Of a DNA stretch of 64,000 bases, positions 20,155 to 32,600 are shown in pieces. Both the position numbers and the translations under genes were made by a program. How positions within the stretch are numbered: the first letter of the stretch is position 1; the number at the start of each line of letters is the position of its first letter. Below the pieces are notes generated by a model. That model was not told the origin of the DNA, searched no databases, and saw only the letters and a program-made list of their open reading frames with translations. Source of the stretch: Ctenosaura bakeri (Eukaryota; Chordata; Lepidosauria; Squamata; Iguanidae); contig CAOLHI010000656.1 in the NCBI GenBank assembly GCA_948474755.1, forward strand, positions 248,001-312,000, read 5' to 3'.

Positions 20155-23152
20155 AGATGGCTATAGTATTCATGCAGATGAAGTGACTGGTGCCCCTGTC
20201 AGCCTGTGGTGAGCACTGCAGCTTTGATATCCTCTGTGGAGCACATATGTGCAAAGCCTGTTCTGTATGTCATGTGCATCACAATATGTATCTGCAGGAT
20301 GGGACACCGGGAAGTGTGGTGGTGATGGTAGTATGTGCCATTAAAGCCTTGCCATCCATCTGTGACAGTGAACCAAATGTGAACTGAACTGCCTATGGGA
20401 TATGTCACAGTGTCCTGAGCAGTGCATTTTCAGGGTTGTAAGTCAGCCAGATGTTTGGGCTGCAAGTTGTGCATAAAGGTAAGAAGTGAGTGTGAGCTGG
20501 AGTTGTGACATTCTGGTCAGAGTTTGCTAGTGATGATGAACTCCTTTGTCTTGGTAAAAACAAGGGCTTAAAAACACCAGTGTCTAATGTCAGCTCAGTT
20601 TGACAGAAGTATCATAACCTGCAATTCTGTTTTGTTCCTTGGAAGTGCATGATGCTGTCAAGACCACGCTTGTGGGATTTTTGCCCAGTCTATTGCCCCT
20701 GCACTTGTTATTCATTGGGCAACCCTTATTTAAGCTGTTTGGCTTTATCCCTTGCTTTGCACAGATCTACTTTGGTCAGCAAATTGGTCTGCATCTTGCA
20801 GACCAATCAGGATTTATTTTTACTTTTATTATTATTTTGGCTTGCAAATAAGACCTCAGTACAGTACTTGTCTTGGGATGAATTGTTTTCTATGTCTGCT
20901 TAGGGTTTAAGAGTTGCCTCTGAATTTCAATTCATTAGAAAGTGGAGGCTGATGCTTGTTTCAGGAAGCATGATGAGATCTTTGGTGTCCCTGCAGTCCT
21001 CTAGGTCTCTTTCTGCCATTCTTTGATTAAGAATCGCACAAATGATTTCTTTTCCCATGGGAATGGAATTTCTTCAGTTTGAATGCCTCCCAAATAAATC
21101 CCTCAGGTTTCCTTTGATTTATTTGTACCCTTCTTGCCTGTCCAAAGCTTTGTGTTCCATGGAAAGCTTGTCATGACACAGGTATACTTCATAGACACTC
21201 TTTATCCCTGCCATTACTGTACTTCTGCAGTTCCTCTTATGAGATAGTAACACTTGACTGACGATGTGGCAGAAGTGACTGTCTTGCAATGGATGTTTAC
21301 ATTTATAACTCTCCAGATGAGAGTACCAGATGATAGTAATGAGATTACTATCTGATGTCAGCCAAGACTGATTAACTAAGTACTGATCCTGGTATTGGGA
21401 TTTAACGTATAGCTTGCTGCCCTGCCTATGTATTTTTGAGATTTGCAGCTCTGATATTTTAATGCTGTAGTTTCCAACTCTACCTCCTAACTATTAAACC
21501 TCTGCTTGGTTAAACAGGGGTCTATTCTGTTACTAGCAGAGATTTAGTAGAGCGAAGAGATGCGAAAAACAATTTTGACCAAGCCTATTAAATTCTGCCA
21601 CTGCCATGTTTACATTAGAGATAATTACTAAAACCAGAATCCCAGACAATAAACAGTTAACAAGAGTGCATCCTCACTACAGTATTTCCAGATGTGCCTT
21701 CAACATAGAAATCCAGTGAAGGCTAACCATTTTCAAAATTGCTGTTATTTTCCTAAGATGGGTTGAATCTGATCTTAAAAGAATGGGTGAGTTGTATGGG
21801 TTTCTGTAGTTCTTTAAGGGATAAGCCCTTCAAACTAAGTGCTTCTGGCACAGTAGAAAGACATTTTCCAGCTGAATTGTGCCTTACTTTCTTACTTAAC
21901 ATTTGAGCAAAGCAAGCAAACATAAAAGGGGGGGGACAGTTATCACATTCTCATCTGTTCTAGCTATTCGTTTTCAGGTTTCTAGCTTGTGACTTGAGTG
22001 TCCTTGCAAAGGGTTGCACATGTAACTGGCAAAACCCTTGACTTGTAGGCCAGGATCTGATTCAGTCGTTAACCTGGATGCCATTACTTCCTTCAGAATC
22101 AGCAGCCTCCTTTCCTCCAGAGGCCCACACATAGCCCTAGAAATCTCCTGAAGACTTTCCAGTCTCCCCTTCGTCTGATGGGGACTTCAGGAAGGAGAGT
22201 ACATATTCTCATGGCAGCATGGTGCACCTTAAGTACCCCACTAGATCCTGGCCACTATGTGCAGCAGAATTTTTGGTTATATAAATAGCTTTAACTCTTA
22301 ATACTACAGAGATCATAAAACATGTTTAGTGCTCTACAGAAGATACATCCACAGGACAGGGTTCTTTGTATTTTTATGTGAATGGAATTAAAATGTTAAC
22401 AGGAAACACAGGACTACTGCTGAAAATGAGAATTGTATGTCTGTATGTCCCTACTGTACTCCATAATGGTACAGGTTATTCTGGGGCCCTAAAGTCTTCC
22501 CCACTGGCGGCACCCAGTGATGTGGGATAGGGAAAGGAAATGCAGAGCTGCTGGGATAGTGGAGAAGTTATTCTAGATATTATTAGGTGGGGAAGGACAG
22601 TGCAGATGGTCTGTTCCATTCTCCTTTCTTCTGCATGAGTTTAGGGTTCAGAAATAAAGTAAATCACTCTGTTTTTTCATCTTAAGTACAGATGTCTGAT
22701 CTAACTGCAAAGCCTTTGACTTAGTATATTTTTACCAAGTTAGAATGTTCAAACATGAAATGACTGGTTTTGCGCCACACTCCATGTAAACTGTGTGTGT
22801 AAAACGTCAGTTGTTTCTTCCAGCTTTTGAAACAAATGTGAAATTCTGAACTCTAGGACTCTTGTTTAGCTAAAAATTTATTTTGTCAGAAAGGCCAGTT
22901 ACTTGATCTATGCAATGTATCTTAACTCAATATGGAATAGAAGCCATGAAGGTTTTTGAAGTGGTGATGATTGGGAGTATCTCCTAACAGTGATCAAATT
23001 ACTTATAATTTTAAGTGTTCCTTGTTTCTTTCATTTTAATTTCCTCTATAAGATAAAAGTATTTTTATAAAAAAATGTACTCTTTACAGTAAATATACTG
23101 AGATGCCATCTCAATGCTTTTTTACTTTTGAAAGTCTGAGATTTTTAATAAA
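20155..23152 (+). other. NEMP1: NEMP1 3' UTR (probable extent)
   Basis: About 3 kb after the stop codon without recognisable transposons, in contrast to all neighbouring non-coding DNA. That is consistent with a long retained 3' UTR. AATAAA hexamers occur at 21093, near 22654 and at 23147; the last would give the full extent. Transcript ends were not observed. Confidence 0.5.
23147..23152 (+). terminator. NEMP1: Candidate distal NEMP1 polyadenylation signal
   Basis: AATAAA followed by a T-run and a G/T-rich stretch (TTGTAGG, then GTGGTGTA), the usual downstream element arrangement. Confidence 0.45.
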
Positions 23153-25530
23153 CTTTTTTTTTTGTAGGAAATGGACTTCTATGTGATGCCATGGTGGTGT
23201 ATAAAAATTGAATGCCCTTTGTATGCAGGTTTTAGCAGAAAGTTCTGTGACTTGTACCTCAGCTTTGTCACAAAATAATTGCCTGTCTGGTGTTTGCTTG
23301 TTGAATTTCCTTTTGTATTGTGTATAGTAATCTACTGGTGAGCTTGGGCATGGATTTTTATTTTTTCAGGGGCTGCCCTCAAATTAGAAGTACTTTATTC
23401 TAGTGTCTGCTTTAGATTCTGTATTTGTTGACATATAAGACTCATTCCCCCCCCCCAAAAAATACTGTTTCGGCAAATATAGTATGCCGTTTGGCAGTTT
23501 CTACATTGGGACATTTTAACTGAGTTTACAGAAATATATTGTCTTCTGAGGTGAGGGTCTGCAAACAACATAATTCTCATGCACTTGGCAAACAGCCGGA
23601 AATTAGTGACTCCTCACTTGCCTGTCGCATGCTCAACTGCTACTTTAAACTTAGTGTGTGAGCCTGACTTATTCTCCTGCCCATAGTAGCTGAGTAGCAA
23701 ATTGAACAGTTAATAATGATCTCTTGAGCTACCTACAAATGAGCCTTGTTCAATGTATGGAAGCTCCAGGCCTGTTCACAAACTTCCTGTTGCAATTCTT
23801 GGACCTACATTCCTATTAGCAGCTGAAGAGAGATATGGCTGTCAGCTACTATTAACAGGGAGCATACTGGCTAAAGTTTTTATGTTATATATGTTGATAT
23901 CCCAGGGGCTGGGATTGGGGGTCATCCTTCACATCAGTGGTGTACTTTATGCTTTGCATTTATAAGGTTCCAAGTTTAATCCTCACTTAAAAGAGAAGGG
24001 GGCAGCGAAATACTCAATACCTGGATGATTTATTCAGTTGGCTGCCAGACATTCTTGGATCTAAAAGTACTGCTTAAAATTTAGAGATGCACTATTGAAA
24101 TAACCTCCAGTTTCCAAGGAAGGGTCAACCTTCCTGTAGTCAAATCTGTCCTCACACCCCAATTAACATAAAACTTCTTTTAGAAGGGCAGATTAGCTTG
24201 AATTTTTCATATCAAGCTGACGCCAAGAAATGGTGGTGATCTCTAAATGTTGTAGAAATTCTGTTTAAAATCAAGGGACTCCCTGTTTTATTGACCACCA
24301 GAAATCTCCCAGTGTTTTAGCAGACCTTGTTCATACACTAAAGCTCATGTTTGTAGTCTTGTAGGGGTTGGAGGTATTTTGTTGAGGGGTGGTCAAGTTT
24401 CTCAGACTGCTGGACTCTGCATCCTAAATACCAGTTTCTCTGCTTTCACAGTATTAGTAGAGCTGAACCCAGGCCTGTTCAGCTGCTCCTCAGTAGCCCA
24501 GCACTGAGACCACATTGTAGTTCTACCAGTGAAGGATACTGCACTCTACAAGTACATTAATGAAGGGGACTGGCTTCTCTCTGCAAGCAACAGAGTAGAA
24601 AACAATTACCATCACTGGCAGAGTGGTGAGGGCCAGGGTGGTGTATTGTTTTGAGTACTGAACTACAACTCTGGAATCCGCACTTGGACATGGAAACTCA
24701 CTGGGTGACCTTGAGCAAGTCATAACCTCTGAGGGAGGTAAAGACAAACTCTTGCCAAGAAAACCCTATAACAGAGTCACCGTAAGTTGGAAATTATTTG
24801 AAGGCACACAAAACAGCATGATTGGCACAGCTCCCATTAGAAGGGGGTGGGAATAGCTGTTGGGATGAAAGGCAGAAACAGCCTTTAGCTCTTCTCAGCA
24901 CTTATGTGGTCCAGCCCATTCTGGTACATCTAAGTCAGCAGGTTGAGATTACATCTGTTCTGCCTAGTGTTACCTCAAGGGGCCAGTTGTACCTCAGCTG
25001 CACTAGGCTGCGCCCCTGAATCTGTAGCTCTTTATGCTCTTGCCTCCACTCGTTGTAGACAGAAGGTTGTCTTCCTGTTGCATATTTCTCTATTACTGAA
25101 TCAGTGCTATTATAGCATCAGCACTTCAGTTTTTTTCTTTTGGTTTGCTGAAGATGGGTAGTATATGCAGCATGTTGTTTACACAGAGCGTGGAAGGAGA
25201 CATACACCAACAACTCACACTGCTAGTGTGGAAAACAGCATCCATCTGGAGCCGTTTCAGGCCATTTCCATTTTGTCTGCTGCAGAACAATCCTTGCTCC
25301 CATACATCTCTCAGTTGTTAATTTCCAGACATATAGCAGAATGTTGGTGGTACCCCATTGTTAATGGGCAACATAGCAGCAAACAGGCACCGTCAAATTA
25401 TTTAACAGACTAATGATTTGAATACGTTAGGAATAAGCAGTCTAGCTACTTGTAGACAAAACTAACAACTTCCATTGCCAATGAAAACTAAACTGTGAAT
25501 AAGTTCTCATTGCCAAATGAAGCTATGACC
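23153..25530. other. Intergenic DNA between the 3' ends of NEMP1 and IGFBP6
   Basis: No coding region. It contains a truncated GTATAAGAC-type element at about 23428-23490 (ACATATAAGACTCATTCCCC) and a SINE at 24631-24815, otherwise unassigned. Confidence 0.5.
24631..24815 (+). mobile_element. tRNA-derived SINE with Bov-B-type tail
   Basis: GGCCAGGGTGGTGTATTGTT start, GTGACCTTGAGCAAGTCATA middle, GAAATTATTTGAAGGCACAC end. The B-box region is degenerate. Confidence 0.7.
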
Positions 25531-25532
25531 TC

Positions 25533-25538
25533 TTTAAT
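25533..25538 (-). terminator. IGFBP6: Possible IGFBP6 polyadenylation signal
   Basis: ATTAAA on the minus strand, 1 kb beyond the IGFBP6 stop codon. No AATAAA was seen on the minus strand nearer the stop. Weak evidence; the true 3' end could be elsewhere. Confidence 0.2.
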
Positions 25539-26530
25539 GTTTCCTTTGGGCAGGAGTTACTCCTTTTTTGTTTTTTCAGTTTCCTCGCATAGAGATCTTC
25601 ATAAGATAACAACTCACTCACCAAGAGCAATAGCAAAGTAGTATAGTCATCAGATGTATTGTAACCAATAACAGTGAGACATATACAAATCAAAATCCTC
25701 CCCCTCCAACACACAAGAGTTAAGTTAAAACACATTGCAGAAAAGAGAGAAAGAACCTTCGTGTGCTGCTCCTCTGTAGAGGAGGCACCCCAAGCCCTCC
25801 CTTCAGTAATTCCCACCACCCAGGTTGCTTTCCCCATAAGCTGCTTAAGAGGAAGACTGAAGAGAACAGGAGACTTTCCTGTATGTAGGGTTTTTGGCAG
25901 CAATAGAAAGACACTTCAACAGGTTTGTTTCCCTCCATGGACATACCATCGTTTCCTCTTCTACAAGTTTGTCTCCTTTTACCGTGTAGCCTTTTCACTT
26001 CCTCGGAATCACCTCTACATCAATAGAACAGTGCTCAAAATACACCCAGACTGGCATTAGCTTATCCCATATGTCCTTACCACACACCTCATATTGCCAC
26101 CTGCCATGCTCCCTTGAGAACTATACATATAGCGCTCCCAATATTTGGCTGTCTTATTCACCTTCAGGTTTAGCACTGGGAATACACGCTATATCTACCA
26201 AATAGAACAGCTTGCCCACCTGCCAGTGCATCTTTGCAATGTAACCCAATAGCTTATACAATAAAGCATCTTCAGTCATGCAGTCAGAATGAAGCCACCT
26301 GTCTGCTGTTGCCCTGGTGCAGCCAGTCCAGGCTCTTTTCCCTTTTTGTGGGCTGTTGTCAGACAAGATAACTGCTCCAAGATTATACCAGGGCAGGCAG
26401 GATCTCAACGAGGCATCAGCCACACAATAAGTTAAAAGCAAACATTTCTGTGACCATTCTAGTAGAGAGATTCCTCTTGGTCAGAGAGTCTCTGTTGCTG
26501 GAGTGCGGTGTGCTCTCTCTGCCACCCCAC

Positions 26531-26644
26531 TCAGTCACTGTTAGCAAGCAGACAAAGGGGGTTTTCATCCTGTCCCTCCAGCCGGCGGCCTCTCTTATCC
26601 ACACACCAGCACTGGCCTCTCTTCTGCCCTTTGGATGCCAGGCA
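26531..26644 (-). CDS. IGFBP6: IGFBP6 exon 4 (terminal)
   Basis: Residues 209-245 and stop TGA. It encodes [20 protein letters not shown] and ends in a short tail with the sixth cysteine. Acceptor TTCTCCACAG. The CWCVD motif is the hallmark of the domain. Confidence 0.94.
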   Translation of the reverse strand, partial: CLASKGQKRGQCWCVDKRGRRLEGQDENPLCLLANSD

Positions 26645-29600
26645 CTGTGGAGAAGGAGGGTGTTAATATGGGACAGGTAAAATCACCATTCTAAAACAGT
26701 GGTTCTTAACCTTTTCTTTACCAGGGATCAAGACTTGAGATTTAAATATTTAAATTAGATACTTATTTAAATAAATATTTTATTAAAGGCTTCTGAGGAA
26801 TAGGATTCAAATCCCCACTCAGACACTGGGTGATCTTGGGCAAGTCACAGTCTCTCAGCCCCAGAGGAAGGCAAAGGCAAACCCTCACTGAACAATATCT
26901 TGCTCCCCAAAAAACCCTGTGATAGGTTCACCTTAGGGTTGCCATGACTCACAAGTGAGTTGAAGGCACACACAACAAATTGCCACTGACAGATGGATGT
27001 TCTTTTTAGCCATCATGTCTCTCCCCTTTGAAAACTGATTTATGGTGCCCCTAAGGCGAACCTATCATGGGGGTTTTCTTGGCAAGATTTGTTGCTGTTG
27101 CCTTTCTCTGAGGCTGAGAGAATGTGACTTGCCTGAGGTCATCCAGTGAGTTTCTGTGGCTGAGTGGGATTCAAACCTTGATCTCCAGAGTTACAGTTCG
27201 GGCATGCATATACACACGCGCACACACCTGCCATTATGTCCCTTTTGTCAGGGATGCAGTGGGGGGGGCGTGTGCACAGATGCCCAAACTGCTTCCTTGT
27301 TTGCAAACAAAGGAGCAGTTTGGGCACATGTACATGGCTGCTGCAAAGTCCCTTTTGTCAGGGGAGTGAGTGCCAAAGAACGTGATGGGAGGAATTTGCA
27401 AACAAGGGAGCAGTTTCAGCACCCGTGCCCCCACCCGCTGCTGCTGTGTCCCTGTTGCCACCACTGCTGTTGGGTGTCTAGGATTAAGGCTTCATGGACT
27501 CCCACAGGTTTGCTAGGATCTCAGTATAGCCTACAGAAGTTCCCCAGCCCTCTCAGAGAAATGCTAGGTAGGTGCTGAAGACTCCTGGAGCTAGGGGGCT
27601 GGCTTCTCTCCTCACTCATCCGAACAAAACAGCTACACCCTGAGGTGGAACTCAAAAGCCTTACAGAACACTGGCTGAGTACGCCCAACTTCACTCCTCT
27701 CTCACCTTCTCCAAGCACTGAGGAAGATAAGTGGGGAGGAATACCCTGTTGGTTTGGTACCTCAGGAGTCAGCTGAATCCTAATACCAGAGTTCTGCTGT
27801 CATAGGGGAGGGGCTGGTGAAGCTGGGCCCCCAGCCAAATAAATTGCAGATGGCTCTTTGGCTGAGAAGCTGATGGTGTCAAGCAGAGTGTAGCTGTGCC
27901 CTTCTTCAACAACATTTGGACTATGGGGGTTGGGGAAATCCAGTTCACTTTCCCAAACCAGCTCCCCATTCTCATTTGGTTTGTGGCATGCATGCAAGCA
28001 GGAGAAACCTACTTGCTTCTCCTTTCAGCAAGACAATTGCCAGATCTGATTTTTCCATGCATCACTTGAGAACTGGGTATTTGGATTTTTCCACTCTTGC
28101 TCTTCAGCAGATACACATAAGTCAAGTATGACACAGCAGCAGCATCTAGGCCAGTGTGCCAGATGCTATGTGATGTTACCAGCAGCCAACGCTGGATTTT
28201 CCTTCAGTTCGCACAAAAAAGCTCCAAACAAACAAAAAAAACCTTTATCAGCAACCAGGTGTCATTAGTTCCAAGGCTTTACAGCAGGGATGGGTAGCCT
28301 TTTGCTGTTCAGATATTATTAGACTGCAGTTCCTACCATAAGCTGATAATGGTTTGTGCTGCCTATGGCTGTAGGATTTGTAGTCCAGCATCATCTAGAG
28401 GGCCACAGTTGCCTACTCCTACTTCAAAAGGAAAGCAGCCAGATAGATAAAAAAATTCAGTAACAGGCCCTCTGCACCCCAGCATTACCACTGTACCTAA
28501 GACTGCATTAGCAGCCATGTTGGTGCTGACACTGATCTTATGCTTCCTTTGTCCTTTAAATGATATTATTTATCTCCACATTTGCTCTTACACTGGAGCT
28601 GCAGGTTTGGTAACCTACCCTATCCTCATCACCTTGAGATCATAGTTGAAGAATTTATTCCTCTTACTAGTCCAAAGTTGGTTTTTGCTTTCACAGCTAG
28701 GGCTCACCTGTTAGCCTAAAAGCAACCCCCCTTTTGCTTCTGAACAATATTGCTGTCAGTACCTGTTTGCGCCTGTAGAAGCCTTTGGTGTCGCAGTTGG
28801 GAATGAAGATATCTTCACCATTCAGGTAGAGTGGGGCCTTCAGCTCCTGCAAAATGGCTGCCAAATGCATACGGCAGGGAGCCTAGTCAATCGAGACAGG
28901 ACAGAAGTTGCCATCAACATTTGTGGAACATACGGAGGAGAGGGGTGGAAGCAAAAAAGAGTTCCTCAAGACATATATTTGAGCTGGATTTGGTAATATT
29001 TCAAATGTGGCTATCCTGGTCCACCTGAAGAATTAATATTCCTATCAGAGGCACTACATAACATAAAAACTAGCACCATGGGGAGGTGTTTAAGCTCACA
29101 ACCTCCCTGACATGCTGACTTTCTGAAAGCAAGGATGGTGAGCTTGTATGTTTTAAACAATGTATGTGTCCAGTGATAGGATATTTTTCCTGCTTTCTGA
29201 AGACGAGTGATCCCAGAAGGATTATACCCCATACTTTTCTGAACGGCGAACCTGTAAGAGTTTGGCCAGAGTAGGAGAGAAGTATGAGAGCAAAGCAGAC
29301 AGATAACAGCAACAACGGGAATAATGTGGAGGTTTCTCATTTCTTCCAAACCCCAGTGTCACTGTGTAGGAAAGGCTGTACAGTGATGGCGCTCTGGAAA
29401 GTTACTTTTTGGATGCCTGATCCCAAAATTCCCCAGCAAGCATGGTCATTGGGTGGTTCTGGGGGTTGTAATCCAGAAAAGTAATTTCTCCAGCCAGGAT
29501 GGTAGTATGCTAGTAAGTCATGGGGTGGAAAAAGAAGATGCAGCCCTCTCCATACCCAAGCAAAAGCCTTTCACTTCACACACCGTATCAAGATCCTCTT

Positions 29601-32600
29601 TGGCATCACTGTTTAGGGAGAGCTGCTCAAACTGGGCTTTGCCAACAGGGACCTCCTGTAGTGGATCCTGGCCCTGCGAGGGGAGGGGCTCTGGAGTGAA
29701 GTGACTTGCTCCACGATTCTCACCTAGAGGGACAGAACACAGATTTCAACACTTCAGACACATTATAAAAAGACAAGGCAAAAGGGTCAAAGACCATCTC
29801 CAGCAACCACCCAACTCTCTGCTGTGAACTAAGAAGAAATATTAAAAACTAAAGAAGTAAGCCAACCTGGATAAATCTTATGCCTGGCAGAGCAAAGATG
29901 CTGTCTATTGAGTTTTCCATTCTGTTTGGCAATATGTGGCCGGTGACACTTCTTCCCTTCACCCCTAGAGGGAGAAAGGACACTCGGATTCCCTGATGCA
30001 TCAGTGGTGGCTGACAGGTGCACAGACATCCCACCCAGCCAGAAAGCACAGCTCTATCACCAGCCCTGTGATTGAGCTAAAGGGAGGAGTTTAGGACAGT
30101 ATGCTGGGTAAGAATTTTGACTAAGGAAGCCTGCAGTGAAAAGGGAAGAGAACTGCCAGTCATTCTGGTAATTCTGATAGAGAAAGCACACACAGAATCC
30201 CATATGAGATTGCTTAAGTTCAGTAGTGAGGCAAAGCCAGGATTCACAGAGTCAGAAATTTGAACACAGGTAGAAATCCTAACACCCTCTAGATGTTGAA
30301 CTGCAAGTCCCAGCAACCCTCTTCAGCATAGCCAGGAATGCTGTGAACTGCAGGCCAACTACATTTGAAGAGCCACAGAATTCCCACCTCTGCTGTAAAG
30401 TGATCAAATTGAGCATTTGGTGGTCAGTACTTTGAGAACCAGTGTGGTGTAAAATGGTCTGAGTGTTGGGCTAGGACTCTGGGAGACCAGGAGTTGAACC
30501 CCTAATCTGCCATGGAAACATGCTGGGTGACTATGGGCAAGGCACACTCAGAAGAAGGCGGTGGCAAACCCTCTCTGAATAAATCCTGCTGAAAAAAATT
30601 CTGTGACAGGCTTGCCAGATGTCAGAGTCAGTATGCAGACAGATGATCCATCTGTAGCAATCCATTTTTTTTAAAGGAGGGATGTTGCTGCTTGTCCACA
30701 GAAATACACTCTGTGTGTATGTGTATATACACACACACACATACACACCTAAGAGATAGATTATACACCATTATATTCTCCTTCACTGGAGTGTAGGAAG
30801 AACAATGCCCAGTAGCTGGAGTTCTTTGGACCAGCAGTCCTCAAGTTGGGGTGGGGGGAGAGCAGCCACAGGGCCAAAATCCTTGACACTGGTCAGGACA
30901 GAAGTCCAACAGAATACCTGGAGCCTTCAAGCTGAGAACCACTAATATAGAAAGATCACATAAAAATACCTTTAAAAAATATAGACTAGGAAGTGAAACA
31001 TTTTATTTAAACAATTAGCCCTCTCCAGCCAAAAGGCTGTTTTAAGCCTCTTACAGTCAGAGTCACATAAAGCTCCCATTAAAAGAGAAACAAAAGCCAT
31101 CTAATCTTTCCTTACTGTTCCATAATCTTGCCACTTCTTAGGCCTTATGGTGGTGTGTGCTCCAGTTCTCCCCGTGGGGGCCCCACCCACCTTGTGGTTA
31201 GTTGTACTCACTTCTCCCACTATAATTATCCAGTTATGATTGCCCGTAGGGGGAAATTCAAGGTCTGTCAACAAATTAATGCCTGCCCACCACCATCTTG
31301 GCCTCAAGGATGGGCCAGGAATTTTTGGGTTTCCCACTTTCTATTTGAGACCTGAGGGAGAGGCTCAAAGACCAGGTTTCATTAGAAAACTGCTTCCCAT
31401 TTCTGCTATCCAGAACACCCAGGTGAAACACATAACTCCTAGATGAGTCCCATCCCTATAAAATTCAACCCTATGCTCAAAATAAGACCTTTAACACTGT
31501 TAGCTCTATTTCTTCTGCTGGCAGCCACTACAGCAGGCTGCAACAGAGAAAGATGACATGAAATGCAGGGCCATCCTATAACATGCTCCCCCACAATACC
31601 ATTTTGGGGGGCGGGGATCACAATGTTTAGAGTGAAAGCTTATGAGCAGAAGCGTCCTCTTAATTCACTGCATGTAAGCCACCCTGAAAGATTTTTTTGG
31701 CTCGGGGCTACATAAAAATGTTAGCAACAAGGAGGGTATGAAAAACCAACAGTACAAACAAATAGGGTTCTTAAAAGAGCAACCACAGATCCAATGCCAA
31801 ACCCGGGGCCCCTGCCAAAGGCCCAGACATGTGCACAGCACTTTGTAGACTGCACATGCTCAACACACCTTGAAATACTCAAGACCTGTGCATCTGGCTC
31901 AACTGCAGGCATGGGCTAAGTCATGTTCTCTCCCATGAACTTGCTCTTGTTCCATACAATCCCACAAGAGGGCACTAGAGCTCCCTTTCCTCAAGCTGTC
32001 CTATTGTGAAAGCAGCACCAGTGATTTCTGCTTGGTCCAGATTGCACTTAAGAATCCCTGGCAGGGAAGTTGAGGCCATTCCAGGCTGCTGAAGCTGCCG
32101 GAGAAGGAAGAAAGATGGGCAACTCTCCCAAACATTCTTAGTGGACAAGACACAGAGAAGTTCCCAGAAGTTCCTGTTATGTTCCAATCATAAAGAATCA
32201 TCATGTTTACACAGAGAAAGTATATCAAATCATTACATGAGGGAAGCATCCATCTCAAAACACAGGATATTCCTAGGCTGTCTAATGCTCTGTATGTTTT
32301 ACTCACAAGCAATGTACAGGGTATTCACTGGGCCTTGTGCTACAAGTTAACTTTAACACATCGCCATGGATCAAAATAGTATCCCTAGATTTTAACCACT
32401 TCTGGCGCACTCCTCTGCATGTTTACTGGGGCATATGGCCTGCCATGCTCCACAATGATTACTCAGAGGTAACTGTATATAGGACCACAGTCTGAAAAGG
32501 AAGTTGAGCATAGCCAAAGGATCAGAAAAAAATACATCAAACTCCAGTTACAAATTCAATGCAAGGAGAGAGAGCTCAGCATCACATAAAGCAACCAGTA

